Positions 24,629-35,073 of a stretch of DNA of 64,000 nucleotides are shown here, piece after piece (position 1 is the first letter of the stretch; each line of letters opens with the position of its first letter). The stretch is from Flavobacterium sp. MC2016-06 (lineage in GTDB: Bacteria > Bacteroidota > Bacteroidia > Flavobacteriales > Flavobacteriaceae): NCBI RefSeq assembly GCF_009711165.2, contig NZ_WMID02000004.1, positions 224,860 to 288,859 on the forward strand. The letters are read 5' to 3'. The position numbers and the translations under genes are program-made. A model generated the notes under the pieces. That model saw only the letters and a list, made by a program, of their open reading frames with translations, had not been told where the DNA came from and searched no databases.

Positions 24629-25300
24629 ATGACACAAAGCCAACTAGAAATAGCTTGTTTTAATTATGAATCAGCTTTGATTGCTCAGGAAAACGGAGCA
24701 AATCGAATCGAATTATGTGATAATATGCATCTCGGCGGTACAACGCCCAATTATATTCTGGCCTTAAAAGTTCGGGAAAAACTCTCTATTAAAATGCATG
24801 TCATTATTAGGCCTCGCGGTGGTGATTTTGTTTATTCTGACGAAGAGTTTATCGAAATGAAACAAGATATTAAACAATTCAAAAAACTTGGAGTTGATGG
24901 TTTAGTTTTCGGAATTCTGAATGAAGATGGAAGCGTAAATAAAGCTAGAAATAAAGAATTGGTAAATTTAGCCAATCCACTTTCTTGTACGTTTCATCGA
25001 GCCTTTGATGTTGCTGCCAATGTTGAGCAATCTTTGGAAGATGTAATTGACTGCGGTTTTAAAACTATTCTAACTTCTGGACAAGGTGTGAATGTTGAAG
25101 AAGGAATTTCGGTTTTAGAAAAAATGCAAGAACTAGCCGATGATAGAATTATGATAATGCCGGGTGGTGGTTTGCGATCTACAAACATTAAATTATTAGA
25201 AAAAAAATTAGACGAAACATTTTATCATTCGTCAGCAATCACAGATTATTCAGATACTGCTAATCCAGAAGAAATAAAAGCAATTTTAGCTAATCTATAA
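24629..25300 (+). CDS. cutC: CutC family protein
   Basis: A 223-residue TIM-barrel protein. Typical CutC segments are present: ENGANRIELCDNMHLGGTTP near the start, IRPRGGDFVYSDEEF, FHRAFDV in the middle, LTSGQG and IMPGGGLRS. CutC was named for a role in copper homeostasis, but the biochemical function is still debated. Cytoplasmic, with no signal peptide. It is monocistronic, closed by the terminator at 25307-25340. Confidence 0.93.
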   Translation: MTQSQLEIACFNYESALIAQENGANRIELCDNMHLGGTTPNYILALKVREKLSIKMHVIIRPRGGDFVYSDEEFIEMKQDIKQFKKLGVDGLVFGILNEDGSVNKARNKELVNLANPLSCTFHRAFDVAANVEQSLEDVIDCGFKTILTSGQGVNVEEGISVLEKMQELADDRIMIMPGGGLRSTNIKLLEKKLDETFYHSSAITDYSDTANPEEIKAILANL

Positions 25301-25306
25301 AAATAA

Positions 25307-25340
25307 AAAAGTCCTGAAGTTGGCATACTTCAGGACTTTT
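25307..25340. terminator. terminator between cutC and the convergent receptor gene
   Basis: AAAAGTCCTGAAGT and ACTTCAGGACTTTT form a 14-bp stem with a 6-base loop. It can serve both convergent genes. Confidence 0.8.
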
Positions 25341-25390
25341 CTCTACAAGAAAATTATTTAAAATATTAAAATCTACTAATAGAAACGGGA

Positions 25391-27805
25391 CTAAAACATG
25401 CCGCCACCGCCTTTATTAGTGTTGTCTTCTCTTTGTTTACGTTGCAAGTTTTTAATTTTTGCACCTCCAAAGTTATAGGTTAAACCTAAATATACCGTTT
25501 GGCTTTCCCATGTAAACTGTCCTGCTTGAGGATAAGGATACATCGTATCAAAAGCATATTTCATGGTATGGAATACGTCATTAAAACGTACACTGATATT
25601 CATCTTGTTGTCTAACAATGTATAACGTGAACCAATGTCCATTTTATACATTTCATGGCTATTATTTTGAACACCGTCTACACCACCTCTGTAAAATCCA
25701 AATAGTAAAAAGCTTAAACGTTTGTTTGCTTTAAAGTTTGAGTTCATACGTCCGTTAAAAGCAGCAACAGTAACTTTTCTTTCAACAGGATTTGATGTGT
25801 TTGTTGCAGCATCGTATTGAAATACAACTCCTTGTTGGTTAATGCTGGAGAAATCAATAGATGGTGAAATATCCCACCATTTTGTAATTTTATAATTAAA
25901 AGAAGCTTCAAATCCGTATGATGTATTGTGATCATAGTTGGTAAAAGTCATAATTTGTTTTTCACCACTAGGATCTGCTGTATCAGGATACAAAATTCTA
26001 CTAATTTGGTCATTTATACTTCTATAAAAAACACCAGCAGTAAAACTTCCTTTTCCTAAAGTTTTAGTATAATTTACTTCAACAGAATTGGTAAACTGAG
26101 GTCTTAATTCAGGATTTCCGTAAGAAGTTACCAATGGAGTAGAGAACTCACGAATAGGTTTTGTCTGCTCTAAACTCGGACGGTCTACACGACGGCTGTA
26201 ACTAAATTGAAGTGTATTTTTTTCATTCAAATTATACGTAAAATAAGCTGATGGATATAGCGTAATATAATCGTCATCAAATTTACTTTGACCATAATTT
26301 AAATTAGCAGCAACTTTATAACTTTCAAAACGAGCTCCTAATTGATAGCTGAATTTTGTGTATTTCTGTCCAAAAGTCACATAAGCAGAATAAATATCAG
26401 TGTCGTAAGTATAGTGCGAAATCTGGTTTGCAGGGAGAACCAAAGGATTACCTGTGTTGTAATTGTTTTCTGTTTTGGTAATTCTAGCTTCGGCACCAGC
26501 TTCAAGTGTGGTTTTATCGTTTAATGGGTTTACATAATCAACGTTAAGCGTACTCAATTTACGTTTGTCATTAATATAATCATCGTAAACAACCGAGTTT
26601 TGAGTATTATCAGTTTTCGTTGTCTGCGTATCAAAACCTGCATTTTGAGTTGCTTTTGTATCGCTGTAGTTACCTTCAAAATCTAAAGTATGACCTTCTT
26701 TTTTAAAGATATGTTTGTACGCTAAATTGTAAGTTCCAGTTTGGTTTGGTCCTTGGTATCTAGATTTTTGAAAGATGTTACTAATGTTAGAACCGTTATC
26801 ATAATCAATATCAGTATTAACATGTCCTTCTCCAGTCGATTTATTTTGATTCGTATAAACAGACAAAGTATTGTGATCATCAATTAAATAATCCATACCA
26901 ATTTTATACAGGTAATTGTCATTTTTATTAGTGATGTCTAAATTCTGAATCATGTTTTGATCCAATCTTTTAATGTAACCTTCATTAAAATAAGTTCCAA
27001 AATTTTGACCTACGTTTCCAAAAAAGTTAACCTTTCCAGTTTTATAATTCAAATCTAAAGATTGATTGTATTTAGCCGTTTCTCCAAAAGTAATACCGCC
27101 GCTGTAAGTTCCGTTAAAACCAGTATTAGCATTTTTATGTAAAACGATATTAATGATTCCAGACATTCCTTCTGGATTGTATTTTGCACTTGGGTTAGTA
27201 ATCAGCTCAATTTTTTTAATAGAAGTTGATGGAATTTGTTTTAACAATTGCGCTGGATCAATATTACTAGGTCTTCCATCAATTAATACACGTACATTGT
27301 CATTTCCACGAAGCGAAAGTTTTCCGTCCTGATCTACGTTTACAGAAGGAATATTGTTCATAATATCTGATGCAGAAGCTCCCGCAGTAGTCAAATCTTT
27401 ACCAACAGTAATTACTTTACGGTCAATTTTTTGCTCAATTGTAGAGCGTTCTGCTACGATGTTTACACCTTTTAGCTGTGTAGCTTCTTCTTCAAGAGAC
27501 ACATTTACAGTCGCAGTTTTTTTATTGTCGCTTAAAATAACTGAACCAATATATTTTCTAAAACCAATATATTGAATTTCGATCGTATAATTTTTTAGTG
27601 CTAAATTTTTAATGCTAAAATCTCCATTATCATCTGTGTTTACTCCAGTAACAACTTTCCCGTTGTCTTTAATAGAAACGGTAGCATAAGAAATTGGTGC
27701 ATTATTGGATTTTTCGGTAATCTTTCCGGAAACTGTTCCCGAATTCTGGGCTTTTGCTGTTGCCATTACACCCAGTAATGCAAACAGTAAGAATTTTAAT
27801 TTCAT
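25391..27805 (-). CDS. TonB-dependent receptor-like outer-membrane beta-barrel protein
   Basis: An 804-residue exported protein. After the signal peptide (KLKFLLFALLGVMATAKAQ) comes a carboxypeptidase-regulatory-like domain (GTVSGKITEKSNNAPISYAT), then a plug domain (SASDIMNNIPSVNVDQDGKL, LRGNDNVRVLIDGRPSN) and a long barrel ending in LGLTYNFGGAKI. The organisation matches the outer-membrane beta-barrel family (OMP_b-brl_3) of Bacteroidota. The C-terminus is an unusual Gly-rich tail, NTNKGGGGMF. The ligand is unknown, and no partner gene or enzyme is adjacent. Confidence 0.9.
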   Translation of the reverse strand: MKLKFLLFALLGVMATAKAQNSGTVSGKITEKSNNAPISYATVSIKDNGKVVTGVNTDDNGDFSIKNLALKNYTIEIQYIGFRKYIGSVILSDNKKTATVNVSLEEEATQLKGVNIVAERSTIEQKIDRKVITVGKDLTTAGASASDIMNNIPSVNVDQDGKLSLRGNDNVRVLIDGRPSNIDPAQLLKQIPSTSIKKIELITNPSAKYNPEGMSGIINIVLHKNANTGFNGTYSGGITFGETAKYNQSLDLNYKTGKVNFFGNVGQNFGTYFNEGYIKRLDQNMIQNLDITNKNDNYLYKIGMDYLIDDHNTLSVYTNQNKSTGEGHVNTDIDYDNGSNISNIFQKSRYQGPNQTGTYNLAYKHIFKKEGHTLDFEGNYSDTKATQNAGFDTQTTKTDNTQNSVVYDDYINDKRKLSTLNVDYVNPLNDKTTLEAGAEARITKTENNYNTGNPLVLPANQISHYTYDTDIYSAYVTFGQKYTKFSYQLGARFESYKVAANLNYGQSKFDDDYITLYPSAYFTYNLNEKNTLQFSYSRRVDRPSLEQTKPIREFSTPLVTSYGNPELRPQFTNSVEVNYTKTLGKGSFTAGVFYRSINDQISRILYPDTADPSGEKQIMTFTNYDHNTSYGFEASFNYKITKWWDISPSIDFSSINQQGVVFQYDAATNTSNPVERKVTVAAFNGRMNSNFKANKRLSFLLFGFYRGGVDGVQNNSHEMYKMDIGSRYTLLDNKMNISVRFNDVFHTMKYAFDTMYPYPQAGQFTWESQTVYLGLTYNFGGAKIKNLQRKQREDNTNKGGGGMF

Positions 27806-28130
27806 AACTTGGTACTTGATTGATTTGATTTGATTGATGATGATTGTTTTGTTAGCTTTTTTTTATTTTTTTTCTGCTTCAAAATAATTTGAAGTTCTTA
27901 TTAAGACTCTTTTGTGGTCGATATGTTACAATAAAAACCAAAAAAAAGTTAATTATTTTTTAGATGATCTGTTTTTAAAGAGTTTAGGGTTTTGGTTTTT
28001 TGATAATTTTAACAATTGAAATATTGCTGTTTTTGTGAAATTCTAAGTGTTTTCTGGAATTTTATATGTTTTTGATTTTCTCTAATTGATGAATAAGCAG
28101 TATCTTTGCTCACTTTAAAAATAAGTTTAC
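27806..28130. other. 325-base intergenic region between receptor and argS
   Basis: It holds a run of GATTTGATT-like words just upstream of the receptor gene and the argS promoter at its right end. I see no reading frame, stable hairpin or repeat of note between them. Confidence 0.6.
28101..28108 (+). promoter_or_regulatory. -7 promoter element of argS
   Basis: TATCTTTG matches TAnnTTTG, 22 bases before the ATG at 28131. Confidence 0.7.
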
Positions 28131-29909
28131 ATGTCATTATCACAAATTCTTACTCCTTCTATACAAAAAGCAATACAAGCATTATTTGATGTTTCTGTTG
28201 ATAAAATCGAATTTCAAACTACCAGAAAAGAGTTTGAAGGCGATATAACAATGGTGATTTTTCCTCTGCTAAAAGTTATCAAAAGCAATCCTGTAGAATT
28301 AGGAAATAAAATTGGAAATTATCTGGTTGAAAATGTTTCTGAAGTAGCACGTTTTAATGTAGTTTCAGGTTTCTTAAATATAGTAATTGCAGACAGCTAT
28401 TATTTAGATTTTTTTAATGGAATAAAAGACAATACCAAATTTGGTTACGTAACTCCAAATCCAGAAGACAAAGCTATTATGGTCGAATATTCTTCGCCAA
28501 ATACCAATAAACCTTTGCATTTAGGTCACGTACGTAACAATTTGTTAGGATATTCTGTCGCTGAAATTATTAAAGCTTCTGGTAAAAAAGTTTATAAAAC
28601 TCAGATCATCAACGACCGTGGTATTCATATCTGTAAATCGATGCTTGCTTGGGAAAAATTCGGAAACGGAGAAACTCCAGAAAGTACTGGTTTAAAAGGT
28701 GATAAATTAGTTGGGAAATATTATGTTGAGTTTGATAAAGCGTACAAAGCTGAAATTTCTCAGTTAATGGATGCTGGTAAAACTGAAGAAGAAGCAAAAA
28801 AACAAGCTCCAATTATTGTTGAAGCACAAGATATGCTTAAGAAATGGGAATCTGGTGATGAAAAAGTAATTACACTTTGGAAAATGATGAACCAATGGGT
28901 TTATGATGGTTTTGCTATAACTTACAGCAATCTTGGAGTTAATTTTGATCGATATTATTATGAAAGTAATACCTATTTATTAGGAAAAGATGTTGTACAA
29001 GTTGGACTTGACAAAGGAGTTTTCGAAAAAGATCCAGATGGTTCTGTTTGGATCGATTTGACAGATGAAGGTTTAGATCGTAAAATTGTATTGCGTTCAG
29101 ATGGAACTGCAGTTTATATGACGCAAGATATAGGAACCGCAATTCAGCGTGTAAAAGACATGCCAGATGTTGGCGGAATGGTTTACACTGTTGGAAACGA
29201 GCAAGATCATCACTTCAAAGTTTTATTCTTAATCTTGAAAAAATTAGGTTTTGATTGGTCTTCAACTCTATATCATTTGTCTTATGGAATGGTAGATTTA
29301 CCTTCTGGAAAAATGAAAAGCCGTGAAGGAACTGTTGTAGATGCTGATGATTTGATGCAGGATATGACAGATACTGCAAAACAAATTTCTGAAGATTTAG
29401 GAAAATTAGACAGCTATTCTGCCGAAGAAAAAGGTAAATTGTATAAAACAATTGGTCTTGGAGCGCTTAAATATTATATCTTAAAAATAGATCCAAAAAA
29501 ACGTATTTTGTTTAACCCAGAAGAATCTGTAGATTTTGCTGGAAACACAGGACCGTTTATACAATATACATACGCGAGAATTCAGTCCATCATTCGTAAA
29601 GCCGATTTTGATTTTTCGAATGTAACTGATACTAAAGAATTGCACGAAAAAGAAAAAGAATTGGTAAAACAAATCGAGCTTTTTCCAGAAGTAATTCAAA
29701 ATGCTGCGCAAAATCACAGTCCGGCACTTATTGCCAATTACACTTATGATCTAGTAAAAGAGTATAATTCGTTCTACCAATCTGTACATATTTTAGGAGA
29801 AGTAGATTTGACTAAAAAAATATTCAGAGTGCAGCTTTCTCAAAAAGTAGCCGAAGTTATAAAAACATCTTTTACTTTATTAGGAATCGAAGTTCCAGAG
29901 AGAATGTAA
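28131..29909 (+). CDS. argS: arginyl-tRNA synthetase
   Basis: Class I aminoacyl-tRNA synthetase that charges tRNA-Arg. The 592-residue protein has the N-terminal tRNA-recognition domain, the HIGH-type motif in NKPLHLGHVRNNLLGY, the catalytic core, and KMSKS replaced by GKMKSREGTVV as is common in ArgRS. The C-terminal helical domain carries the ArgRS ending FRVQLSQKVAEVIKTSFTLL and then PERM. Length is normal. Monocistronic, with promoter and terminator in place. Confidence 0.97.
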   Translation: MSLSQILTPSIQKAIQALFDVSVDKIEFQTTRKEFEGDITMVIFPLLKVIKSNPVELGNKIGNYLVENVSEVARFNVVSGFLNIVIADSYYLDFFNGIKDNTKFGYVTPNPEDKAIMVEYSSPNTNKPLHLGHVRNNLLGYSVAEIIKASGKKVYKTQIINDRGIHICKSMLAWEKFGNGETPESTGLKGDKLVGKYYVEFDKAYKAEISQLMDAGKTEEEAKKQAPIIVEAQDMLKKWESGDEKVITLWKMMNQWVYDGFAITYSNLGVNFDRYYYESNTYLLGKDVVQVGLDKGVFEKDPDGSVWIDLTDEGLDRKIVLRSDGTAVYMTQDIGTAIQRVKDMPDVGGMVYTVGNEQDHHFKVLFLILKKLGFDWSSTLYHLSYGMVDLPSGKMKSREGTVVDADDLMQDMTDTAKQISEDLGKLDSYSAEEKGKLYKTIGLGALKYYILKIDPKKRILFNPEESVDFAGNTGPFIQYTYARIQSIIRKADFDFSNVTDTKELHEKEKELVKQIELFPEVIQNAAQNHSPALIANYTYDLVKEYNSFYQSVHILGEVDLTKKIFRVQLSQKVAEVIKTSFTLLGIEVPERM

Positions 29910-29933
29910 AAGTTTGCATAAAAATATATTTAG

Positions 29934-29960
29934 AAACCGATAGTTTAAAACTATCGGTTT
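29934..29960 (+). terminator. argS terminator, CGATAG stem
   Basis: AAACCGATAGTTT and AAACTATCGGTTT form a perfect 13-bp stem followed by T residues. Confidence 0.8.
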
Positions 29961-30106
29961 TTTTTATGTCTGTGTAAAAAGGGTTTATAATAATTATGTT
30001 CCATTTTTTATCTGATTATAAAGTTTTTCATAATCTCTTTTGGCTATTTTTTATTTTCAATAAACTTAAAAAATAAATTTTGTAATACTTTTAGTATATT
30101 TTATTG

Positions 30107-30133
30107 TGTTAATTATGTGTTTATTCTTGTTAA
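30107..30133 (+). promoter_or_regulatory. TGTTAA direct-repeat element upstream of the first susC
   Basis: TGTTAA at 30107-30112 and 30128-30133 are 21 bases apart (two helical turns). The same pair with the same spacing is upstream of the second susC gene. The neighbouring bases are also related (TATTGTGTTAA and TTCTTGTTAAA in both). Confidence 0.55.
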
Positions 30134-30184
30134 ATATATATTAATTTTATAAGTTGCACCAAATTAAAATTAAAAAGATATATA

Positions 30185-33100
30185 ATGAAACAAAAGATTA
30201 GAGGATTGTTAGTGGTGTTTTTGGCATTTACTTCGCAATTGTTTTTTGCGCAGGAAAAAATTATTACTGGGGTGGTTACAGATGCTTTTGGACCAATTCC
30301 TAGTGTAAATATTGTAGTTAAGGGAACAAATAATACCACTCAAACAGATTTTGAAGGTAGATTTTCTGTCAAAGCTAAAACAGGAGATGTTCTTACATTT
30401 TCTTACATGGGAATGCAGGAGATGATCGCTGCTGTAGGCGCTTCTTCTACCATTAATATAAAAATGCAAGAAGATGGTAAAGTCTTAGATGAAGTAGTTG
30501 TTGTGGCTTTTGGAACACAAAAAAAACAAGAAATTACAGGTGCAATTGCAAAAATTGATGCCAAGATGTTAGAAAATACACAAGCTTCAAATGCAGTACA
30601 ATCATTAACGGGGAAAGTTGCAGGAGTACAAATTAGTGCAAATTCTGGTCAGCCTGGCGATGCTCCACAAGTTCGGTTTAGAGGTATTGGTTCAATTTCA
30701 TCTTCAAATGCTCCTTTGTATGTTGTAGATGGAATTCCATACAATGGAGATATAAATGCAATTGCGACTCAAGATATAGAATCAATAAGTTTTTTAAAAG
30801 ATGCATCTTCAAACGCATTATACGGGAGTAGAGGTGCAAATGGAGTAATAATTGTTACAACCAAAAAAGGCAGGAAGGGGCAGTTAAGTATTACTTATGA
30901 AACTAAAATAGGTGTAAATTCTAGAGCAGTCCCTCAATATGATATCATAGAAAGTCCAGATGCTTATTACAAAGCAGTTTATAATAGAATAAAAAGCGGC
31001 TTGATTTATCAAGGTGCAACAGCTGTTGCGGCATCAAATATTGCCTCACAAAATTTAATTAAAGGAGAGACTTATTCGCTTGGATATAATAATTATAATG
31101 TAGCAGATAACCAAGTTATAAATCCTGCAACGGGAGAAATAAATGCTGATGCTAAATTAATGTATCATGATGATTGGTCAAAAGCATTATTTAGAGAAGC
31201 TTTTAGACAGGAGCATTATCTAAGTTTATCGAGTAGTTCAGATAATCTTAGTTCTTACTTGTCAATGGGATATTTATCTGATGATGGATATACTGTTAAT
31301 TCAAATTTTGAACGTGTAACCCTTAGAGCAAATATTGACTATAATGTTTCAAGTAAAGTCAAAACAGGTGTAAATATAAATTATGCTCACTCCAATCAAA
31401 ATGCTCCAGTTGCAAATACATCATCTTCAACATACAGTAATTTATTTAGCTGGGCTAGAAATATAGCTCCAATTTATCCAATATGGCAGAGAGATGGTAA
31501 TGGTACTGTTATTAATAATGAAGATGGAAGTAAATCATATGATTTTAATCAATCAGGAAATAGACCATACGGCTCTAATCTTAATCCGTATGCAACGACA
31601 TTATTAAACACAAAATTAAGCGAGGAAAATAAATTTGGAGCTAGGGCTTATGTTTCAATCAATTTTTTGAAAGATTTTAATTTTAAATATAATCTTGGTT
31701 ATGATTTATTGTCAGGATATTATTTAACAAATACCACAGGTCTAGGTGGTGATGATATGGGTGTTAATGGAAGAATGGGGACTGCTACTAAAAACGAATA
31801 TACTCTAACAAATCAACAATTATTATCATGGAAAAAAGAGTTTGGCGATCATTCTTTAGATATACTTATAGGTCATGAATCTTCTGATTTTACTTCAAAA
31901 ATGTTAGCTGGACAAAAAACTAATGTTGTTATACCTGATTTACTAGTTGTTAGTAATGCTACTAAATATGCTTATCTAGATGGATATAATGATTTGTATA
32001 AAGTAGAGGGTTATTTTTCTAGATTAAACTATAATTATAAAAATAAATATTTTGTTAATGGTAGCTTTAGAAGAGATGGTTCTTCTGTTTTTGCACCAGA
32101 AAATAGATGGGGTAATTTTTATGGTTTTGGTGCTGCATGGTCTATAATGAAAGAATCATTTTTTCCTAAAATGAAATGGATCACAGATTTAAAAATAAAA
32201 GGCAGTTATGGAGAACAAGGAAACGATAATATATTGTATCCTGTTACTTCACAAATTAGTCATCGTAATTATTTTGGCAGCGAGAGAAATTATTATGCTT
32301 ATGAAACTCAATATGAAATTGTACCTGATTCAGAAGGAGAGGCAAGCGTTTTGAATGTTTTTGAAGCCGAGCGAAGTGTAAAATGGGAAAAATCTAAGAA
32401 TTTGAACGTTGGATTTGATATTTTGCTATTTGATAGAGTTTCTTTTGAAGCAGAATACTTCGAAAGAAATGTAAGCGATTTAATTTATAATTTCCCTATA
32501 CCATTGTCTACAGGAACTGCATTCGTTTCTAAAAATATTGGTGATATGGGAAATAAAGGAGTAGAAATTAATTTAGGTGTTGATGTAATAAAAAATAAGG
32601 ATATTGATTTTAATATCTGGGCAAATGCAACATCTTACAAGAATAAAATCACATCATTACCCAAAGCTTTCACAAATGGAATCTATCGATTTGAAGTTGG
32701 AGCACCGGCTTATTCTTATTACTTGAGAGAATATGCAGGTGTTGATAAAACTAACGGAGATGCACTTTGGTATAAAGATGAGAAAGATGCTTCTGGAAAT
32801 TTTACAGGTAATAAGGTGACTACAAATGTATATGGAGATGCAGCGCTTTATTTAAGCAATAAAGATGCAAATCCAGATGTTTATGGAGGTTTTGGAACAC
32901 TTTTTAGATTTAAAAATATTACTTTCCAAGCTAGTTTTGCTTATCAATTTGGAGGATATATGTATGATGGCGTTTATCAGAGTGCTATGTATTCTGGATC
33001 AGATAACATTGGTCAAAACTATCATAAAGATGTAACTAAAGCTTGGACTACAGAAAATCAGAATTCTGATATTCCAAGAATTGACCATATTTCAACTTTT

Positions 33101-33376
33101 CAAATGGCAACATCAGACTATTTTTTAACAAAATCAGACTACATAAGTCTCCAAGATGTCTCAATATCTTATGATTTTAAAAACTCAAAATTAGAAGAAT
33201 TAGGTATTTTATCCACAAAATTCAGTTTAATGGGATCAAATCTTGCGCTATGGTCAGAAAGAAAGGGAATGGATCCTAGATTAAATAATTTAGGATCAAG
33301 ATCAAATAATGGTCAATCTTTAAACGTGTATGGAGTAATGAAATCAATTTCATTTGGTTTAACAGTAAATTTTTAA
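30185..33376 (+). CDS. SusC/RagA family TonB-linked outer-membrane protein (pair 1)
   Basis: A 1063-residue outer-membrane transporter. It has a signal peptide (KQKIRGLLVVFLAFTSQLFFAQ), an N-terminal carboxypeptidase-like domain (KIITGVVTDAFGPIPSVNIV), the SusC plug start VLDEVVVVAFGTQKKQEITG and the family motif ALYGSRGANGVIIVTTKKG, followed by a large barrel ending ISFGLTVNF. With the adjacent SusD it would form a lidded transporter for glycans or peptides, powered by TonB. The SusD gene starts 5 bases after the stop. No enzyme genes accompany the pair, so the substrate cannot be inferred. Confidence 0.95.
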   Translation: MKQKIRGLLVVFLAFTSQLFFAQEKIITGVVTDAFGPIPSVNIVVKGTNNTTQTDFEGRFSVKAKTGDVLTFSYMGMQEMIAAVGASSTINIKMQEDGKVLDEVVVVAFGTQKKQEITGAIAKIDAKMLENTQASNAVQSLTGKVAGVQISANSGQPGDAPQVRFRGIGSISSSNAPLYVVDGIPYNGDINAIATQDIESISFLKDASSNALYGSRGANGVIIVTTKKGRKGQLSITYETKIGVNSRAVPQYDIIESPDAYYKAVYNRIKSGLIYQGATAVAASNIASQNLIKGETYSLGYNNYNVADNQVINPATGEINADAKLMYHDDWSKALFREAFRQEHYLSLSSSSDNLSSYLSMGYLSDDGYTVNSNFERVTLRANIDYNVSSKVKTGVNINYAHSNQNAPVANTSSSTYSNLFSWARNIAPIYPIWQRDGNGTVINNEDGSKSYDFNQSGNRPYGSNLNPYATTLLNTKLSEENKFGARAYVSINFLKDFNFKYNLGYDLLSGYYLTNTTGLGGDDMGVNGRMGTATKNEYTLTNQQLLSWKKEFGDHSLDILIGHESSDFTSKMLAGQKTNVVIPDLLVVSNATKYAYLDGYNDLYKVEGYFSRLNYNYKNKYFVNGSFRRDGSSVFAPENRWGNFYGFGAAWSIMKESFFPKMKWITDLKIKGSYGEQGNDNILYPVTSQISHRNYFGSERNYYAYETQYEIVPDSEGEASVLNVFEAERSVKWEKSKNLNVGFDILLFDRVSFEAEYFERNVSDLIYNFPIPLSTGTAFVSKNIGDMGNKGVEINLGVDVIKNKDIDFNIWANATSYKNKITSLPKAFTNGIYRFEVGAPAYSYYLREYAGVDKTNGDALWYKDEKDASGNFTGNKVTTNVYGDAALYLSNKDANPDVYGGFGTLFRFKNITFQASFAYQFGGYMYDGVYQSAMYSGSDNIGQNYHKDVTKAWTTENQNSDIPRIDHISTFQMATSDYFLTKSDYISLQDVSISYDFKNSKLEELGILSTKFSLMGSNLALWSERKGMDPRLNNLGSRSNNGQSLNVYGVMKSISFGLTVNF

Positions 33377-33380
33377 GAAC

Positions 33381-34823
33381 ATGAAAAAAATAGTAATAAT
33401 AGCATTAACGATGTTAATTTTAGTAAGTTGTGATAAGGAATTTCTTGATACAGTACCAGAATCAACCATAAATAGTGATCAATTAGCAACTTCTGCTTCT
33501 GCAAATCAGGCACTTGTAAGTGGTATTTATTCCGCACTTAGATCCTATGGCTTAGCAATAGGAGGAAATCATGAAGATTATGGTCACAAATCAGTGCTTT
33601 CTGCAATGGATATGATGTCTAACGATATGTTGATGACTAAGTCAAGCTGGTATGGTAGTTTTTATAATTATTTAGGAAGACAACAGACAAACTCAAGGTC
33701 TAGATTGGTTTGGAATACTTATTATCCTCAAATTAAATCTGCTAATATTGTAATAAATGCTATTCCTGCTACTACAGCAGATGAAAAACTTAAAATAATT
33801 AGAGGTCAGGCTATCGCTTTGCGTGGTTATTTTTACTTTATGCTTGCACGTACTTATGGACCAACATATGTAGGTAATGAGTCTAAATTATGTGTGCCTC
33901 TTTATTTTGAACCAACATTAGAAGGAAAGGCTAGATCTACGGTAAGTGAGGTGTATATTCAAATTGAAAATGATTTAAAAGAATCTATAGATTTATTAAT
34001 GAAATATAAACGTTCAAATAATGACTCTGTTGATAAAACTGTTGCACAAGCTTTTCTTGCTGATGTTTATTTAGAAATGGGAAAGTATTCTGAGGCAGCC
34101 AATATGGCGCATTTGGCAAAGCAGGATTATACTTTGCTTAATGAAACAGAATGGTTTTCTGGTTTTTCTGTAACAAAAACAAATGAAACCATGTGGGGCG
34201 CAACATTAAATTCTTCAATTGGCACTTTTGTTGCTAATTTCTTTGGACATTTTGATAATACAAACCCTTCAGGATATGCTGGTGGTTTAGGTGTTTATAA
34301 AAATATTGATAAAAAATTATACAATAGTATTTCTAATACTGATTTTAGAAAGAAAGCATTTGTATCACCAAATGGCAGTTCTCTTTATCCAAATTTACCA
34401 GAATATGCTAATATAAAATTTAGAGATCCAACAATTAATGCTGGGAGCTATATTTACTTAAGATCATCTGAGATGTTTTATATCGAAGCAGAAGCTTTAG
34501 CCAGATCAGGAAACGAAACAACAGCAAAACAAGTTTTATATGAAATAACGATAACAAGAGATCCTGCTTATATATTATCGACAAATTCAGGTGCAGACTT
34601 AATAAACGAAATTATACTTCAAAAAAGGATTGAGTTATGGGGAGAAGGATGCGCATGGTATGATATGAAACGTTTAGGGGTTGGACTTTCTAGAGATTAT
34701 CTTGGAACAAATCATCCTGCTTTTGGTAAATTTAATATTTCAGCAGGAGATAATAAATTTATATTTCAAATGCCTCAAGCAGAAATGGACGCTAATCCAT
34801 TAATTGTTCAAAATCCTTTATAA
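33381..34823 (+). CDS. SusD/RagB family outer-membrane lipoprotein (pair 1)
   Basis: A 480-residue surface lipoprotein and lid of the transporter encoded upstream. The lipoprotein signal ends MLILVSC, followed by DKEFLDTVPES, typical of SusD starts. The helical TPR-like body has RGQAIALRGYFYFMLARTYG and TVAQAFLADVYLEMGKYSEA, and the C-terminus IILQKRIELWGEGCAWYDMK is a SusD hallmark. Translation is closely coupled to susC (gap of 4 bases). The transcript ends at the terminator at 34839-34870. Confidence 0.95.
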   Translation: MKKIVIIALTMLILVSCDKEFLDTVPESTINSDQLATSASANQALVSGIYSALRSYGLAIGGNHEDYGHKSVLSAMDMMSNDMLMTKSSWYGSFYNYLGRQQTNSRSRLVWNTYYPQIKSANIVINAIPATTADEKLKIIRGQAIALRGYFYFMLARTYGPTYVGNESKLCVPLYFEPTLEGKARSTVSEVYIQIENDLKESIDLLMKYKRSNNDSVDKTVAQAFLADVYLEMGKYSEAANMAHLAKQDYTLLNETEWFSGFSVTKTNETMWGATLNSSIGTFVANFFGHFDNTNPSGYAGGLGVYKNIDKKLYNSISNTDFRKKAFVSPNGSSLYPNLPEYANIKFRDPTINAGSYIYLRSSEMFYIEAEALARSGNETTAKQVLYEITITRDPAYILSTNSGADLINEIILQKRIELWGEGCAWYDMKRLGVGLSRDYLGTNHPAFGKFNISAGDNKFIFQMPQAEMDANPLIVQNPL

Positions 34824-34838
34824 TTAAATAACTAAACA

Positions 34839-34870
34839 AAAAACCGATAGTACTAAAGCTATCGGTTTTT
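34839..34870 (+). terminator. terminator after SusD of pair 1, CGATAG stem
   Basis: AAAAACCGATAG and CTATCGGTTTTT form a 12-bp stem with an 8-base loop. The stem sequence repeats that of argS. Confidence 0.8.
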
Positions 34871-34999
34871 TGTTTATAAAATCATTCTTACAAATTTCTT
34901 ACAGTCAAATTGGTTTCTTCTTGTTAAGAAATGAGGTAGTTAGCTTGTTTTTACGCCTTGTTAGTTAATAAAAAGTAATATTTAGATTACTTTTTATTG

Positions 35000-35026
35000 T
35001 GTTAAATTAACTAAATTTCTTGTTAA
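35000..35026 (+). promoter_or_regulatory. TGTTAA direct-repeat element upstream of the second susC
   Basis: TGTTAA at 35000-35005 and 35021-35026, again 21 bases apart and about the same distance from the start codon as in pair 1 (56 against 57 bases from the second repeat). A further TGTTAA lies at 34922-34927. Confidence 0.55.
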
Positions 35027-35073
35027 AATTATTATTAATTAATATGTTAGCTGCGCTAATTAAAAAAATTATA